Part shown: positions 52,418 to 61,089 of the stretch, in pieces
Layout of the letters: each line of letters starts with the position of its first letter
Position numbering within the stretch: position 1 is the first letter of the stretch
Assembly: GCA_017539165.1 (NCBI GenBank)
Contig: JAFYHN010000098.1
Location: forward strand, 1 to 64,000
DNA from: Eubacterium sp.
GTDB taxonomy: Bacteria; Bacillota; Clostridia; Lachnospirales; Lachnospiraceae
Direction: 5' to 3'
DNA length: 64,000 nt
Program-made: the position numbers and the translations under genes
The notes under the pieces: generated by a model
Database searches by the model: none
The model's input: only the letters and a program-made list of their open reading frames with translations
What the model was told of the DNA's origin: nothing

Positions 52418-53854
52418 TTACATATTCAGCACTGATATCGCATCCATAATCTTTTTTTCGAAAGCCTGCTTTCCGTATTCGTCAACCTTTGCCTTGTTTC
52501 TGTCACCATGTGTCAGAACCCCGGCACCTCCGATACATCCGCCCTGACAAGCCATTCCTTCTATGAAATTCTCCTTAAGGAATCCCTTACTTTTTAGGAT
52601 AAGTGCTTTCCTGCACTCTTCAATTCCGTCACAAGTCATAGCCTTCAGTTCAAAGTCCTCACGTCCCTGTTCCTTAAGAGCTTCAACGACCGCTTCAGAA
52701 AGTCCTCCACTTCTAGCAAATATTCTTCCGAAGTATGACGCATTATCAAGTACATCCTCTTCGAGCTCAGAGATATTTATATCCTTGCTGTCGAACAGTG
52801 CCTGGAGTTCTTCAAATGTAAGAACACAATCTACATAACTGTTGACTTCTTCTTTCTTCATTTCCATCTTCTTAGCAGTACATGGACCTATGAAGATAAC
52901 CTTTGCGTTCTCAGTATGTTCCTTTATATACTTGGCAAGTGCTCCCATTGGAGACATGTTGTGTGAAACATGAGGAAGAAGTTCAGGATAATTCTTCTCT
53001 ATAAACGCCACAAACGCCGGACAACATGAGCTTGTAAGGAAGCCTTTCTCCACAAGTTCAAGTGACTCAGCCTGAGCTACTATATCAGCACCAAGAGCAA
53101 CTTCAACTACCGTATGGAAACCAAGCTGTTTGATACCCGACACAACCTGACCAACCTTTGCATAACTGAACTGGCTGTATACCGCAGGTGCAACTATTGC
53201 GAACACCTTCGAATTCTCACCATTATTACTCTTCTTGATAATATCTATTGCATTTAATATGTAGGATTTATCAGATATTGCTCCGAAAGGACACTGATAT
53301 ACACAAGCTCCACACGAGATACATTTGTCAGAATCAATTGCAGCTGCTTTATTCTCATTGATCGAGATAGCATTTATCTTGCAGGCAACCTGACAAGGTC
53401 TCTTTCTGTTAGCTATCGCTGAATAAGGACAGACCTTAGCACACTGTCCGCATTCAACACATTTAGATTTATCTATATGTGCCACGTGATTGTGGTCAAA
53501 TGATATAGCACCTCTCTTACATGCTTCCTCACATCTGTGAGCAAGGCATCCACGACATGAATCAGTCACTTCATATCCCGCAGCAGGACATTCGTCACAT
53601 GCTATATCAATAACTTCGATCACATTCTTGTTCTCAATCTTGCCTCCCATCGCAAGCTTGACACGTTCACCCAGAATAGCTCTTTCTTTATATACACAGC
53701 ACCTCATGGTAGGTGTTGTTCCGGGCACGATTGTCTGGGGAATGTCCATAATATTTTCCAGGAGGGTTCCTTCCCAAGCCAGTCGAGCAACTTCCCTTAA
53801 CACCTTGTATTTCAGGTATTGGACTTTCGTGTCGAATTTTCTCGAATTATCCAT
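52418..53854 (-). CDS. [FeFe]-hydrogenase-like iron-sulfur protein (group-B-like)
   Basis: 478 residues with several ferredoxin-type Cys clusters (CDECPAAGY, CRGCLAHRCEEACKRG, CVECGQCAKVCPYSAIA, CISCGACVYQCPFGAI) followed by an H-cluster domain: L1 TSSCCPAFVAF near 277, L2 IGPCTAKKMEM near 324, L3 EGMACQGGCIGGAG near 435. These variants differ from the classical group A motifs (TSCCPGW, MPCxxKxxE) and match my memory of group B enzymes, which are catalytic or of unknown activity. ATG 53852-53854 follows GGAG. Maturases HydE/F/G are not in the window. Confidence 0.82.
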   Translation of the reverse strand: MDNSRKFDTKVQYLKYKVLREVARLAWEGTLLENIMDIPQTIVPGTTPTMRCCVYKERAILGERVKLAMGGKIENKNVIEVIDIACDECPAAGYEVTDSCRGCLAHRCEEACKRGAISFDHNHVAHIDKSKCVECGQCAKVCPYSAIANRKRPCQVACKINAISINENKAAAIDSDKCISCGACVYQCPFGAISDKSYILNAIDIIKKSNNGENSKVFAIVAPAVYSQFSYAKVGQVVSGIKQLGFHTVVEVALGADIVAQAESLELVEKGFLTSSCCPAFVAFIEKNYPELLPHVSHNMSPMGALAKYIKEHTENAKVIFIGPCTAKKMEMKKEEVNSYVDCVLTFEELQALFDSKDINISELEEDVLDNASYFGRIFARSGGLSEAVVEALKEQGREDFELKAMTCDGIEECRKALILKSKGFLKENFIEGMACQGGCIGGAGVLTHGDRNKAKVDEYGKQAFEKKIMDAISVLNM

Positions 53855-53875
53855 GATAAACTCCTATTTACAACT

Positions 53876-55048
53876 TTAAAAATATGATATTTTGATACGT
53901 TTTCCCATTTTGACGAGAGATTCAGACAGAACCTGAACCAGATTCATCTTTATATTAAAATTGATTGGCAGATCCGGATTCTGATGGGCAGGATTTACAG
54001 CCTTTCCAACATAGAAATTAATGTCTGTCGCTTCTTCAAACAGTATTCTGCATATCAAAGAAGCACCGTCAGTTCCGTATCCCCATTCCTCAAAGGACTC
54101 ATTCTTCTCAAGATAATCCTTGGCATTCTCCACAACCTTATTCATCGTGATAACGCCCTCCGTTACCAGATCAACTCCATCTATATTGGCAATCGGTGGC
54201 ATGTTGCTTTTATCAAATGTAAGACTTGTAACCAGTGGTTTCTTCAGCCATTTAGATACTATCGAAGCAGTTGTTCCTCCACTCACTATATGCTTACCTT
54301 CTTTAGAGAAGAACAGATTAAGCATTCTGTTACAGTCATCTCTGTTAGAAGGCGGTCCGAACAGAATATTCACCGGGATTCTCTTCCTAATCTTGATCAC
54401 GCAGGCAGTTGCATCATCACCCGGATTTCCAGCATACAGCTTATTAACTTCCTCAATAAGCATGGTCGAGAGAGTCTTGGCAGTAAACTCTCCTTTTGAC
54501 ATCATGCACATGTAATCAGATATATCCTTCATCTCCCATCCGAAGTTATAGCACAGACCTATTCCGGCATGAGGACATCCATCGCTCATAACCACGATAA
54601 CATCGCCCTCCAGTATGTTGATCGTAGTCTTATATATCGTCTTACCATCTATATTCATTTTTATCTCAGGATAATCAAGCGGTTTTCCATCTCTGATAAA
54701 AAGAACTTTAGGATTATCGTACTGAATGATTTCTACAGTCTCACTATTAATGATTCTGATTATAGTAAATGTAGAGTATGCCACTCCTCTAACCGAACAC
54801 ACTGGCAGAGTTGCTGCAATCGTCGCAACACATTCTTCTATAGGAAGCCCTTCCGCCATCATTGTGGAAATGATCTTCGACGTGAGTGTCGACAAGATAC
54901 TTGCCTTAACTCCACTTCCCATTCCATCGGCCAGAACTATAACCTTCGAATCTTCTGATTGTTCCACTATATCAATATGATCACCACACAGATTTTCCCC
55001 ATAATGATTGATACTTCGATACCCTATATCTGCACATAGATTATTCAT
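53876..55048 (-). CDS. SpoIIE-type PP2C phosphatase
   Basis: 390 residues. The N-terminal ~225 form a SpoIIE/PP2C phosphatase with metal ligands in KVIVLADGMGSGVKAS, VVMSDGCPHAGIG and NPGDDATACVIKI. The remaining ~165 residues form a separate domain (VNILFGPPSNRDDCNRML, HIVSGGTTASIVSKWL) I cannot name. The start overlaps the end of the hydrogenase-like sensor gene by 8 nt. Phosphatases of this type next to PAS-containing hydrogenase-like proteins are a known association, taken to form an H2- or redox-sensing phospho-switch. Confidence 0.86.
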   Translation of the reverse strand: MNNLCADIGYRSINHYGENLCGDHIDIVEQSEDSKVIVLADGMGSGVKASILSTLTSKIISTMMAEGLPIEECVATIAATLPVCSVRGVAYSTFTIIRIINSETVEIIQYDNPKVLFIRDGKPLDYPEIKMNIDGKTIYKTTINILEGDVIVVMSDGCPHAGIGLCYNFGWEMKDISDYMCMMSKGEFTAKTLSTMLIEEVNKLYAGNPGDDATACVIKIRKRIPVNILFGPPSNRDDCNRMLNLFFSKEGKHIVSGGTTASIVSKWLKKPLVTSLTFDKSNMPPIANIDGVDLVTEGVITMNKVVENAKDYLEKNESFEEWGYGTDGASLICRILFEEATDINFYVGKAVNPAHQNPDLPINFNIKMNLVQVLSESLVKMGKRIKISYF

Positions 55049-56741
55049 CTGATATAGACTCCTTCAGTTTTGTTAAAGCTATCTTGGTTTCGGCCGCAGT
55101 TTCTCCGAGCAGTGATGCAATCTCCTGAACGATTCTCATCTGCTTATCTACGACCTTATCGGCAACCTCAACAGTCTGGCGACTGATTTCTTCCTTACGC
55201 TTATGCTCTTTTTCTTCCTCAGTGACGTCTGACATGATACATATCAAAGTCTTACTGTCAGCATCGCGTACTATAGTCTGTTCAACATATCGGTTATACT
55301 CAGCTAGATATGTTCTCTCACCGAATATCTGTCCTGGTCCTTTCTGAACCTTCATAAAGTTGACAGGATCAAGGACTCTGACTATCGGTTCACCGATAAT
55401 ATCTGATGGATTTGGTATATTAAGTATTTTACAGGCAACCTTATTGATAAGCTGAACCTCCAGCGAATCATTAAGAGCTATAAGTCCATTCGGAGTATTC
55501 TTTACAATCGTGTCAGAAAAGCTTTCAGCTTTCTCCTTAAGATAAGGAAGACACATTGATATATCAGCCTTTCCCTGGAATATAGCTATAGCTTTCTCTC
55601 TACAAGTGTTATATCCGCATGAACCGCAATTCAGTTCATCACTCTTCTTAGTCTTACCCATCTTTCTCAGAATCTGATTTATCTCATAATCAAGCGGGTA
55701 TATAGCCTTTTGTTCTATCGGCTCAAATATCTTCTTGAGTTCCGTTACTTCAGGCTGATCTATCTCAAAGTCCTTACCACCTGCATAATTCGAAACAGCC
55801 ATATAATCACTAACCGGATTTCTATGATGTTCCTTCATTGAATTCCTGTGCTGTTTATCCATAACAGGACCACCTACACAACTTCCCACACAGGCTGACA
55901 TTTCAATAAAACATTTATGGACTTTACCTTCTGCTATATCTTTTAAAGCATCAATACAATTTTCAACTCCGTCTATAGCCATATAGGTATATCCCGGAGC
56001 ATTCTGTGCCATAGTCTTCAGAATTCCGCCTGTTGTAGGGAAGAATCTGGCTCGGCTTTTCTCCTCCGAATCAGTATCTTGATCAAGAGTTATCTCAGCT
56101 CTATCAAACCAGTCTGTCAATTCTTCAAAAGTAAGTGTAGCATCCACAAAATTCTTATAATGTTCTGCTTCATCTTTCTTTGCAACACAAGGACCAATAA
56201 ACACTATCTTCGCATCCGGATATCTTCTTTTGATATCCGCAGCATGTGCCTGCATAGGCGAAATAACATCTGCAAGATACGGAAGACAGTTTACATAATA
56301 TTTCTGTATTAAAAGATTTATTGAATGACAGCAGGATGAAATGACAACATCTCTATCTTCTTCTGCCAGAATACGTTCATATTCTGTCTTTACTATAGTA
56401 GCTCCAAGTGCTGTTTCTTCAGCATCTTCAAAACCAATCTTTTTCAGTGCTCTTCTTAATGAATCGATACCCACTCCGGGATAGTTCGCCACAAAAGAAG
56501 GTGCGACACTTGCTATAACCGGCGACTGTCCCTGAATGAGCACCTCAACCTTTTCAGTCTCATCGACTATCTGCTTGGCGTTTTGAGGACAAACAACAAA
56601 ACACCTTCCACATAGGATGCATTCATCGTTTATAATATGAGCCTGATTACCTGAAAAGCGAATTGATTTTACCGGGCAATTACGAATACATTTGTAACAG
56701 TTCTTACAATTTGATTTTTTTAAAGTTAAACAATCCTGCAT
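55041..56741 (-). CDS. Hydrogenase-like sensor protein with PAS domain (group-C / HydS-like)
   Basis: 566 residues: N-terminal 2x[4Fe-4S] ferredoxin domain (CKNCYKCIRNCPVKSI, CILCGRCFVVCPQNA), an H-cluster domain with L1 SSCCHSIN near 137, L2 GPCVAKKDEAE near 182 and L3 MSACVGSCVGGP near 285, a further Fe-S segment (LNCGSCGYNTCREKAIA, near 372), a PAS domain (about 400-500, NGLIALNDSLEVQLINK) and a C-terminal coiled coil. The L1 and L3 changes with a PAS domain are the hallmark of sensory group C proteins. It overlaps the 2Fe-2S gene upstream (16 nt) and the phosphatase downstream (8 nt). Confidence 0.86.
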   Translation of the reverse strand: MQDCLTLKKSNCKNCYKCIRNCPVKSIRFSGNQAHIINDECILCGRCFVVCPQNAKQIVDETEKVEVLIQGQSPVIASVAPSFVANYPGVGIDSLRRALKKIGFEDAEETALGATIVKTEYERILAEEDRDVVISSCCHSINLLIQKYYVNCLPYLADVISPMQAHAADIKRRYPDAKIVFIGPCVAKKDEAEHYKNFVDATLTFEELTDWFDRAEITLDQDTDSEEKSRARFFPTTGGILKTMAQNAPGYTYMAIDGVENCIDALKDIAEGKVHKCFIEMSACVGSCVGGPVMDKQHRNSMKEHHRNPVSDYMAVSNYAGGKDFEIDQPEVTELKKIFEPIEQKAIYPLDYEINQILRKMGKTKKSDELNCGSCGYNTCREKAIAIFQGKADISMCLPYLKEKAESFSDTIVKNTPNGLIALNDSLEVQLINKVACKILNIPNPSDIIGEPIVRVLDPVNFMKVQKGPGQIFGERTYLAEYNRYVEQTIVRDADSKTLICIMSDVTEEEKEHKRKEEISRQTVEVADKVVDKQMRIVQEIASLLGETAAETKIALTKLKESISDE

Positions 56742-56968
56742 TTGATCTCCTTCTCGAAGAAACTCTCCGCATTTTCCGGAGACACAGAGAAGAATTCATT
56801 GTCTACGGTTACACAAACACCTTCCTGACAATGTCCCATACAGAATGTTCCGCCCAGTTCCACAACATCTGATAATTCGTATTTACTGACTAATTCCTGA
56901 AATTTTTCAACAACACGTCTAGATCCCTTTATATGGCAAGAGGAACCGATACAGATTGTTACTTTCAT
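56726..56968 (-). CDS. Small thioredoxin-like [2Fe-2S] ferredoxin
   Basis: 80 residues: MKVTICIGSSCHIKGS ... FCMGHCQEGVCVTVD. The spacing of the Cys residues (C-x4-C then C-x3-C with another nearby) matches NuoE/HydC-type thioredoxin-fold ferredoxins, which supply electrons to hydrogenases. ATG 56966-56968 follows AAAGGAG by 8 nt; the upstream TTG frame is ignored. It overlaps the sensor gene, so co-translation is likely. Confidence 0.85.
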   Translation of the reverse strand: MKVTICIGSSCHIKGSRRVVEKFQELVSKYELSDVVELGGTFCMGHCQEGVCVTVDNEFFSVSPENAESFFEKEIKCRIV

Positions 56969-57028
56969 GTGATAAACTCCTTTAAACAATAAAACCCTTG
57001 ATAAACTCTAACTATTCACTGAAGATTA

Positions 57029-57772
57029 TTACTGATAATCTTCAAATATCTTTAAAAGTCTCGTTCTTCTGTCTCGATTTGAATGAACCGACTTAGCCAC
57101 TGCTATTATCGGGATCCATTTCTCTATCTTTTCTCTATTCATATTCATCTTTTCACAGATAGCATTTACATAGCTCTCAGCCATCTCTTCGCTGTAATCC
57201 ATTATCAATATAAGGTATGTATTAGCTATGTCAGCAAGCATATTTCCCTTGCATACATATGACCAATCGACTATATATGCTTTATCATCATCTGTGATGA
57301 GTATGTTTGACGGATTCAGATCTCCGTGACAGATACTCTCTCTTCTTGGCATCTCTTCAAGTCTCGCATGCAGATCATATCTGATTGTCGCATCAAGCTT
57401 TGCATCGCATATCTTTGAATTAAGCTTGTCTGTAAGTCTGTTCAGATGCTTACATTTTCTACCCATGATATCTATATGAATATCTACAAATCTATCTATA
57501 TATTTATCAATCTCATCGGGATTTTCCTTCATCAGGGATGCAAGTGTCTTACCTTTGATATATCTGGTAACAAGTGACCATTTGCCATCAAGTTCTCTCA
57601 CTTCCAGAAACTCAGGAACAGGCATTCCGGTTTCTTCCATACGAACATGGTTTAACGCCTCGTTTAGTATCTCTGATTTGTTATATCCTTCATTAAAAAC
57701 CTTTATACATATTTCACCATTGCGATATACCGTTTTAGTATTTCGCACAGCAATAACCCTGTCAAAAGTCAT
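57029..57772 (-). CDS. Aminoglycoside/choline-kinase-like phosphotransferase
   Basis: 247 residues with the APH/choline-kinase catalytic loop SICHGDLNPSNILI and metal-binding VDWSYVCKGNMLADIAN, plus an N-terminal lobe (ICIKVFNEGYNKSEI). The substrate cannot be told from sequence; resistance should not be assumed, since many such kinases act on metabolites. The ATG at 57770-57772 follows GAGG by 6 nt and overlaps the 3' end of rex. It is 60 nt from the ferredoxin gene. Confidence 0.8.
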   Translation of the reverse strand: MTFDRVIAVRNTKTVYRNGEICIKVFNEGYNKSEILNEALNHVRMEETGMPVPEFLEVRELDGKWSLVTRYIKGKTLASLMKENPDEIDKYIDRFVDIHIDIMGRKCKHLNRLTDKLNSKICDAKLDATIRYDLHARLEEMPRRESICHGDLNPSNILITDDDKAYIVDWSYVCKGNMLADIANTYLILIMDYSEEMAESYVNAICEKMNMNREKIEKWIPIIAVAKSVHSNRDRRTRLLKIFEDYQ

Positions 57773-58427
57773 TTCTTTCCTCATTTCTCATCATGCAAGT
57801 CTTTAAAAATGATAATGATAATGCAAGATTCTCATTTTTCACAAGAATACCTTCTGGAATATCCAACGTGACTGCCGAGAGATTCCATATTGCTTTAATA
57901 TCGCAATCGATCATCTCATCACACACAATCTGTGCTTGTGATTGTGGCACAGCTATAATTCCTATCCTTATATCATTTTCCTTGCAATATTCTTTTAGTA
58001 ACTCAATCGGATATATTCTTTTTCCGTTTGCAAATCTTTCATTCCATTTTTCCGGATTGTTATCAAATGCCGCCTTTATATCTACTCCATATTCCGAAAA
58101 TCCCTTATATTCCATGAGTGCTGTACCGAGCTTACCGGCTCCAACCATGATTGCGCTGATATTCTTATCAACGCCCAGTGTATCAAGGATGGAAGTCATA
58201 AGATTCTCTCTCAGGTAACCAACCTTTGGTTTTCCCTGACCGCATACAGCATTCATATCTTTTCGGACCATTACCTCTCCCCATTCAAGAGCCCTGGCTA
58301 TCTGAGTGGATGATATATATTCCACTTCCTGCCGCTTCAGGAATTCGAGATACGTCGGTAATCTTCCGAGTGTAGCTTTAGATATTACTGATGACAATCT
58401 GTTCTCCTCCACTTTATTAAAAGACAT
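57762..58427 (-). CDS. rex: Redox-sensing transcriptional repressor Rex
   Basis: 221 residues: winged-helix domain (ATLGRLPTYLEFLKRQ, STQIARALEWGEVMVRKD, GQGKPKVGY), then a Rossmann domain with IMVGAGKLGTALM that senses the NADH/NAD+ ratio, and the domain-swap helix at the end. Rex represses fermentative and hydrogenase genes in Firmicutes. ATG 58425-58427 abuts the previous stop but has no clear ribosome binding site. A TTG at 58395-58397 has a perfect GGAGG 8 nt upstream and would give 211 residues; the true start is open. Confidence 0.93.
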   Translation of the reverse strand: MSFNKVEENRLSSVISKATLGRLPTYLEFLKRQEVEYISSTQIARALEWGEVMVRKDMNAVCGQGKPKVGYLRENLMTSILDTLGVDKNISAIMVGAGKLGTALMEYKGFSEYGVDIKAAFDNNPEKWNERFANGKRIYPIELLKEYCKENDIRIGIIAVPQSQAQIVCDEMIDCDIKAIWNLSAVTLDIPEGILVKNENLALSLSFLKTCMMRNEERNDF

Positions 58428-58826
58428 TTATATTACTATACTTCTGTCTCCAACACGGTAGAATTCTTCATTTTTGAATTCTATTGCAACTGTATCTCCG
58501 GTTCTTTTTCCGTCCTCATCTAAAACCGAAAGGAAAACTGCTGTATATCTGTCATTATCATTTCGCTCTACAAATATACATTCAGGAGAAAGCTCATCAA
58601 AGAGATCATTTACCTTGATCTGCTTTGTATTCTCAATATAATTCTTAACAACTTCAGAATTATTCAAGAGGTTGTCAGCCTTTCCAAGGAACATCTCAAG
58701 AGCATACTTCTGTGAATCAAGTAGTGACTCTCCACCCAGAACGTCATATTCCACAGGAAGTGTGAACGCCTCTCCAAATAAGGTTACATCAGCCTTCTTG
58801 ATAATTTTGTCAGTCTTTTCAATCAT
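58428..58826 (-). CDS. Hypothetical protein preceding rex
   Basis: 132 residues, soluble and acidic (MIEKTDKIIKKADVTLFGEAF, TLPVEYDVLGGESLL, FVERNDNDRYTAVFLSVLDE). No family I can name with confidence. ATG 58824-58826 follows GGAGG by 6 nt. It is joined to rex with no gap, so it is likely the first gene of the rex-kinase-hydrogenase run. Confidence 0.72.
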   Translation of the reverse strand: MIEKTDKIIKKADVTLFGEAFTLPVEYDVLGGESLLDSQKYALEMFLGKADNLLNNSEVVKNYIENTKQIKVNDLFDELSPECIFVERNDNDRYTAVFLSVLDEDGKRTGDTVAIEFKNEEFYRVGDRSIVI

Positions 58827-58952
58827 ATTTAGCCTCCTTACTAAATCCGATCCATTCTCAACACCGAGCATTGTATTCCAACATAAATGAAAAATGAATT
58901 ATCAAAATGGTATATCGGTATATCAGATATCGATATAACCAGGAACAAAAGA

Positions 58953-58982
58953 AAGCAGCTGGGTAATATTACCCAACTGCTT
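58953..58982 (-). terminator. Terminator of the LysR-family gene
   Basis: AAGCAGTTGGGTAA pairs with TTACCCAGCTGCTT (one G-T mismatch) around TA on the minus strand, followed by TCTTTTGTT. It lies 31 nt past the stop codon at 59013. Confidence 0.75.
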
Positions 58983-59012
58983 GTCATTTTCTGTGATATT
59001 TTTAGAAATTAT

Positions 59013-59933
59013 CTATAAAGTTTTTCTTCTCGATTCGATAAGTTCTGATATAAACTGTTTATCAAGTTTAGTCATTTTATAATCATTTTTGTATATCAGC
59101 ACATCTTTATATACCTTAGTGTTATCAACACACGCCTTCTGAACGAGGTCATATCTTTCAAGCATATTATCAGGAAGTGGCGATACCCACATAAATGTTC
59201 TGTGATTATTTACCAGAAGATCAAACTGACTTCCCCTCTCAAAGACATATATTCTCTTATCAGAGACATCAACCATCTCTTCTTTCATAACTGTGGAAAC
59301 AGGTAGTGTAGGAACATAAGGATCTGCATGAGCTATCTCAACATAATCTGCAAGATCATTCAACTGAATACTGTCTTTCTTAGCCAAGTCTGAGTTCTTA
59401 TTCATTATAAGAACATACTTGAACTCTGATACAAATTCATGACTGAGTCCCTTCTCTTCAAACATTATCTTAAAGTTCCTGTCAAAGTTTGAAGCATACC
59501 TTACAATCCCCAGTTTATAATCGTTCTCCAGAATATTTCTGATGACCATATCATTATTGGTCTCATTATAAAACACAGATGAAGACTTATCTTCAAGACT
59601 GTTGGAAAACTTAGCAAATGCATCCGCTATATAACTGGCTCTGGGAACAGATATAGAAAACATCTGTTTTGCAGGTTTTCCAGTTTTATAAATCATTTCG
59701 ATCTCATATATCTGGTGTAATATCTTTTTAGCATAGTTTATAAATTCTTCGCCTTCAGCTGTAAGGGTCATACCCTTGGAAGATCTGGCAAAGATACTGA
59801 TTCCAAGATCCGCTTCCAACTCTTTAATGGAACGGCTTAGATTGGGCTGAGCGATGAGTAGTTTTTCAGAAGCCTTATTGATAGAACCTTCCTTTGCTAC
59901 CTCAACAGCATATTTCATATGAAGAACATTCAC
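59013..59933 (-). CDS. LysR-family transcriptional regulator
   Basis: 306 residues with the family helix-turn-helix at the N-terminus (YAVEVAKEGSINKASEKL, IAQPNLSRSIKELEADLG, LFxRS-type IFARSSKGMTLTAEG) and a co-inducer-binding domain. The effector is unknown. The start is GTG 59931-59933 with GGGG 8 nt upstream; other in-frame candidates are a GTG six codons earlier and an ATG five codons later. It follows mreB by 14 nt. Confidence 0.88.
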   Translation of the reverse strand: MNVLHMKYAVEVAKEGSINKASEKLLIAQPNLSRSIKELEADLGISIFARSSKGMTLTAEGEEFINYAKKILHQIYEIEMIYKTGKPAKQMFSISVPRASYIADAFAKFSNSLEDKSSSVFYNETNNDMVIRNILENDYKLGIVRYASNFDRNFKIMFEEKGLSHEFVSEFKYVLIMNKNSDLAKKDSIQLNDLADYVEIAHADPYVPTLPVSTVMKEEMVDVSDKRIYVFERGSQFDLLVNNHRTFMWVSPLPDNMLERYDLVQKACVDNTKVYKDVLIYKNDYKMTKLDKQFISELIESRRKTL

Positions 59934-59947
59934 GTCTTCATCCCCTT

Positions 59948-60952
59948 TCACTTATTGCTATCTTCTTCTTGAATCGTGATATACTCACCGGCCATTCCGG
60001 CTCCGGCAGCAACAACAGAATCAGGCTCATCTACTATAGCTGTTCTAATACTTGTCTTTTCTGATATAAGTCTGTCCATTCCGTATACAAGGCTTCCGCC
60101 TCCTGAGAGGAATATACCTTCTTTAGAAATATCAGCCACTAGTTCAGGCTGAACTTTCTCAAGAACACCGGTTATACCATCAACGATCTGTCCTGCAATC
60201 TCTTCCAGAGCCTCAACTGTCTCGTTAGCTCCAAGATCAAGTCTTACAGGAAGACCATTTACCATATTTTTACCTTTTATCTCATACGAGGAATCTATCT
60301 TACGAGGATAAACTCCTGCAATCTCTATCTTAGCATCTTCAGCAGTAAGCTCGCCAAGTTCTATGCTGTATTTTCTTCTAACGTATCTGGCAATAGCTTC
60401 GGTGAAATCATCTCCACCTATCTTAAGAGATACTCCATATGATATATCTCCAGCAGATATAACTGCTATATCTGTTGTACCGCCACCAATATCAACAACC
60501 ATATGGCCAGATGTTTCCATGATATCGACACCGCATCCGAGCGCTGCAGCAATAGGAGATTCAAGAAGGAATACTTCCTTCGCTCCAGTTTTAACTATCG
60601 CATCTTCTACAGCTCTTCTTTCAACTTCTGTAATACCCTGAGGAACAGCAACACAAACATTTGGTCTACCCCAGATACGACGCTTACGCATAGCATTTTT
60701 TACAAATGCTTTTATCATTCTTTCAGCTATCGCATATTCCGAGATAACTCCATGCTTTATGGGACGTTCTACAATTATAGCATCTGTTGTTTTTCCCAAC
60801 ATACGTTTTGCCTTGGTTCCTACTGCAAGAATCCTCTTCTCTTTCCTTTCGTATGCGAGAACAGCTGGCTGATTGATAACGATTCCCTTATCTCTCATGT
60901 ACACACATATATTTGAAGTTCCGAGATCTATGCCTATATCAATACGGTACAT
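59948..60952 (-). CDS. mreB: Rod-shape protein MreB (actin homologue)
   Basis: Polymerises under the membrane to guide cell-wall synthesis along the rod. The 334 residues have the phosphate-1 loop IGIDLGTSNICVY, VVDIGGGTTDIAVIS (phosphate-2) and the adenosine motif LSGGGSLVYGMDRL. ATG 60950-60952 follows AGGAGG by 4 nt. It could be an Mbl-type paralogue; no mreC/mreD follow, which is common for second copies. Confidence 0.94.
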   Translation of the reverse strand: MYRIDIGIDLGTSNICVYMRDKGIVINQPAVLAYERKEKRILAVGTKAKRMLGKTTDAIIVERPIKHGVISEYAIAERMIKAFVKNAMRKRRIWGRPNVCVAVPQGITEVERRAVEDAIVKTGAKEVFLLESPIAAALGCGVDIMETSGHMVVDIGGGTTDIAVISAGDISYGVSLKIGGDDFTEAIARYVRRKYSIELGELTAEDAKIEIAGVYPRKIDSSYEIKGKNMVNGLPVRLDLGANETVEALEEIAGQIVDGITGVLEKVQPELVADISKEGIFLSGGGSLVYGMDRLISEKTSIRTAIVDEPDSVVAAGAGMAGEYITIQEEDSNK

Positions 60953-61089
60953 AGTGCCTCCTAAAAAAATCATTTACGTTATTATAAGCAAATGTGCCAG
61001 TGCGCATTGAGCACTGACACACTTGTCTTAATATATTACATATTTGCATCTAAATCAAATATATTTTGGCTTTAAAAGCATTTCATTCC

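Noticed and set aside
57017-57040. Terminator at the end of the kinase-like gene (GAAGATTAT...ATAATCTTC)
   Set aside because: The stem overlaps the last codons and no T-run follows on the minus strand, so termination before the hydrogenase genes is not supported.
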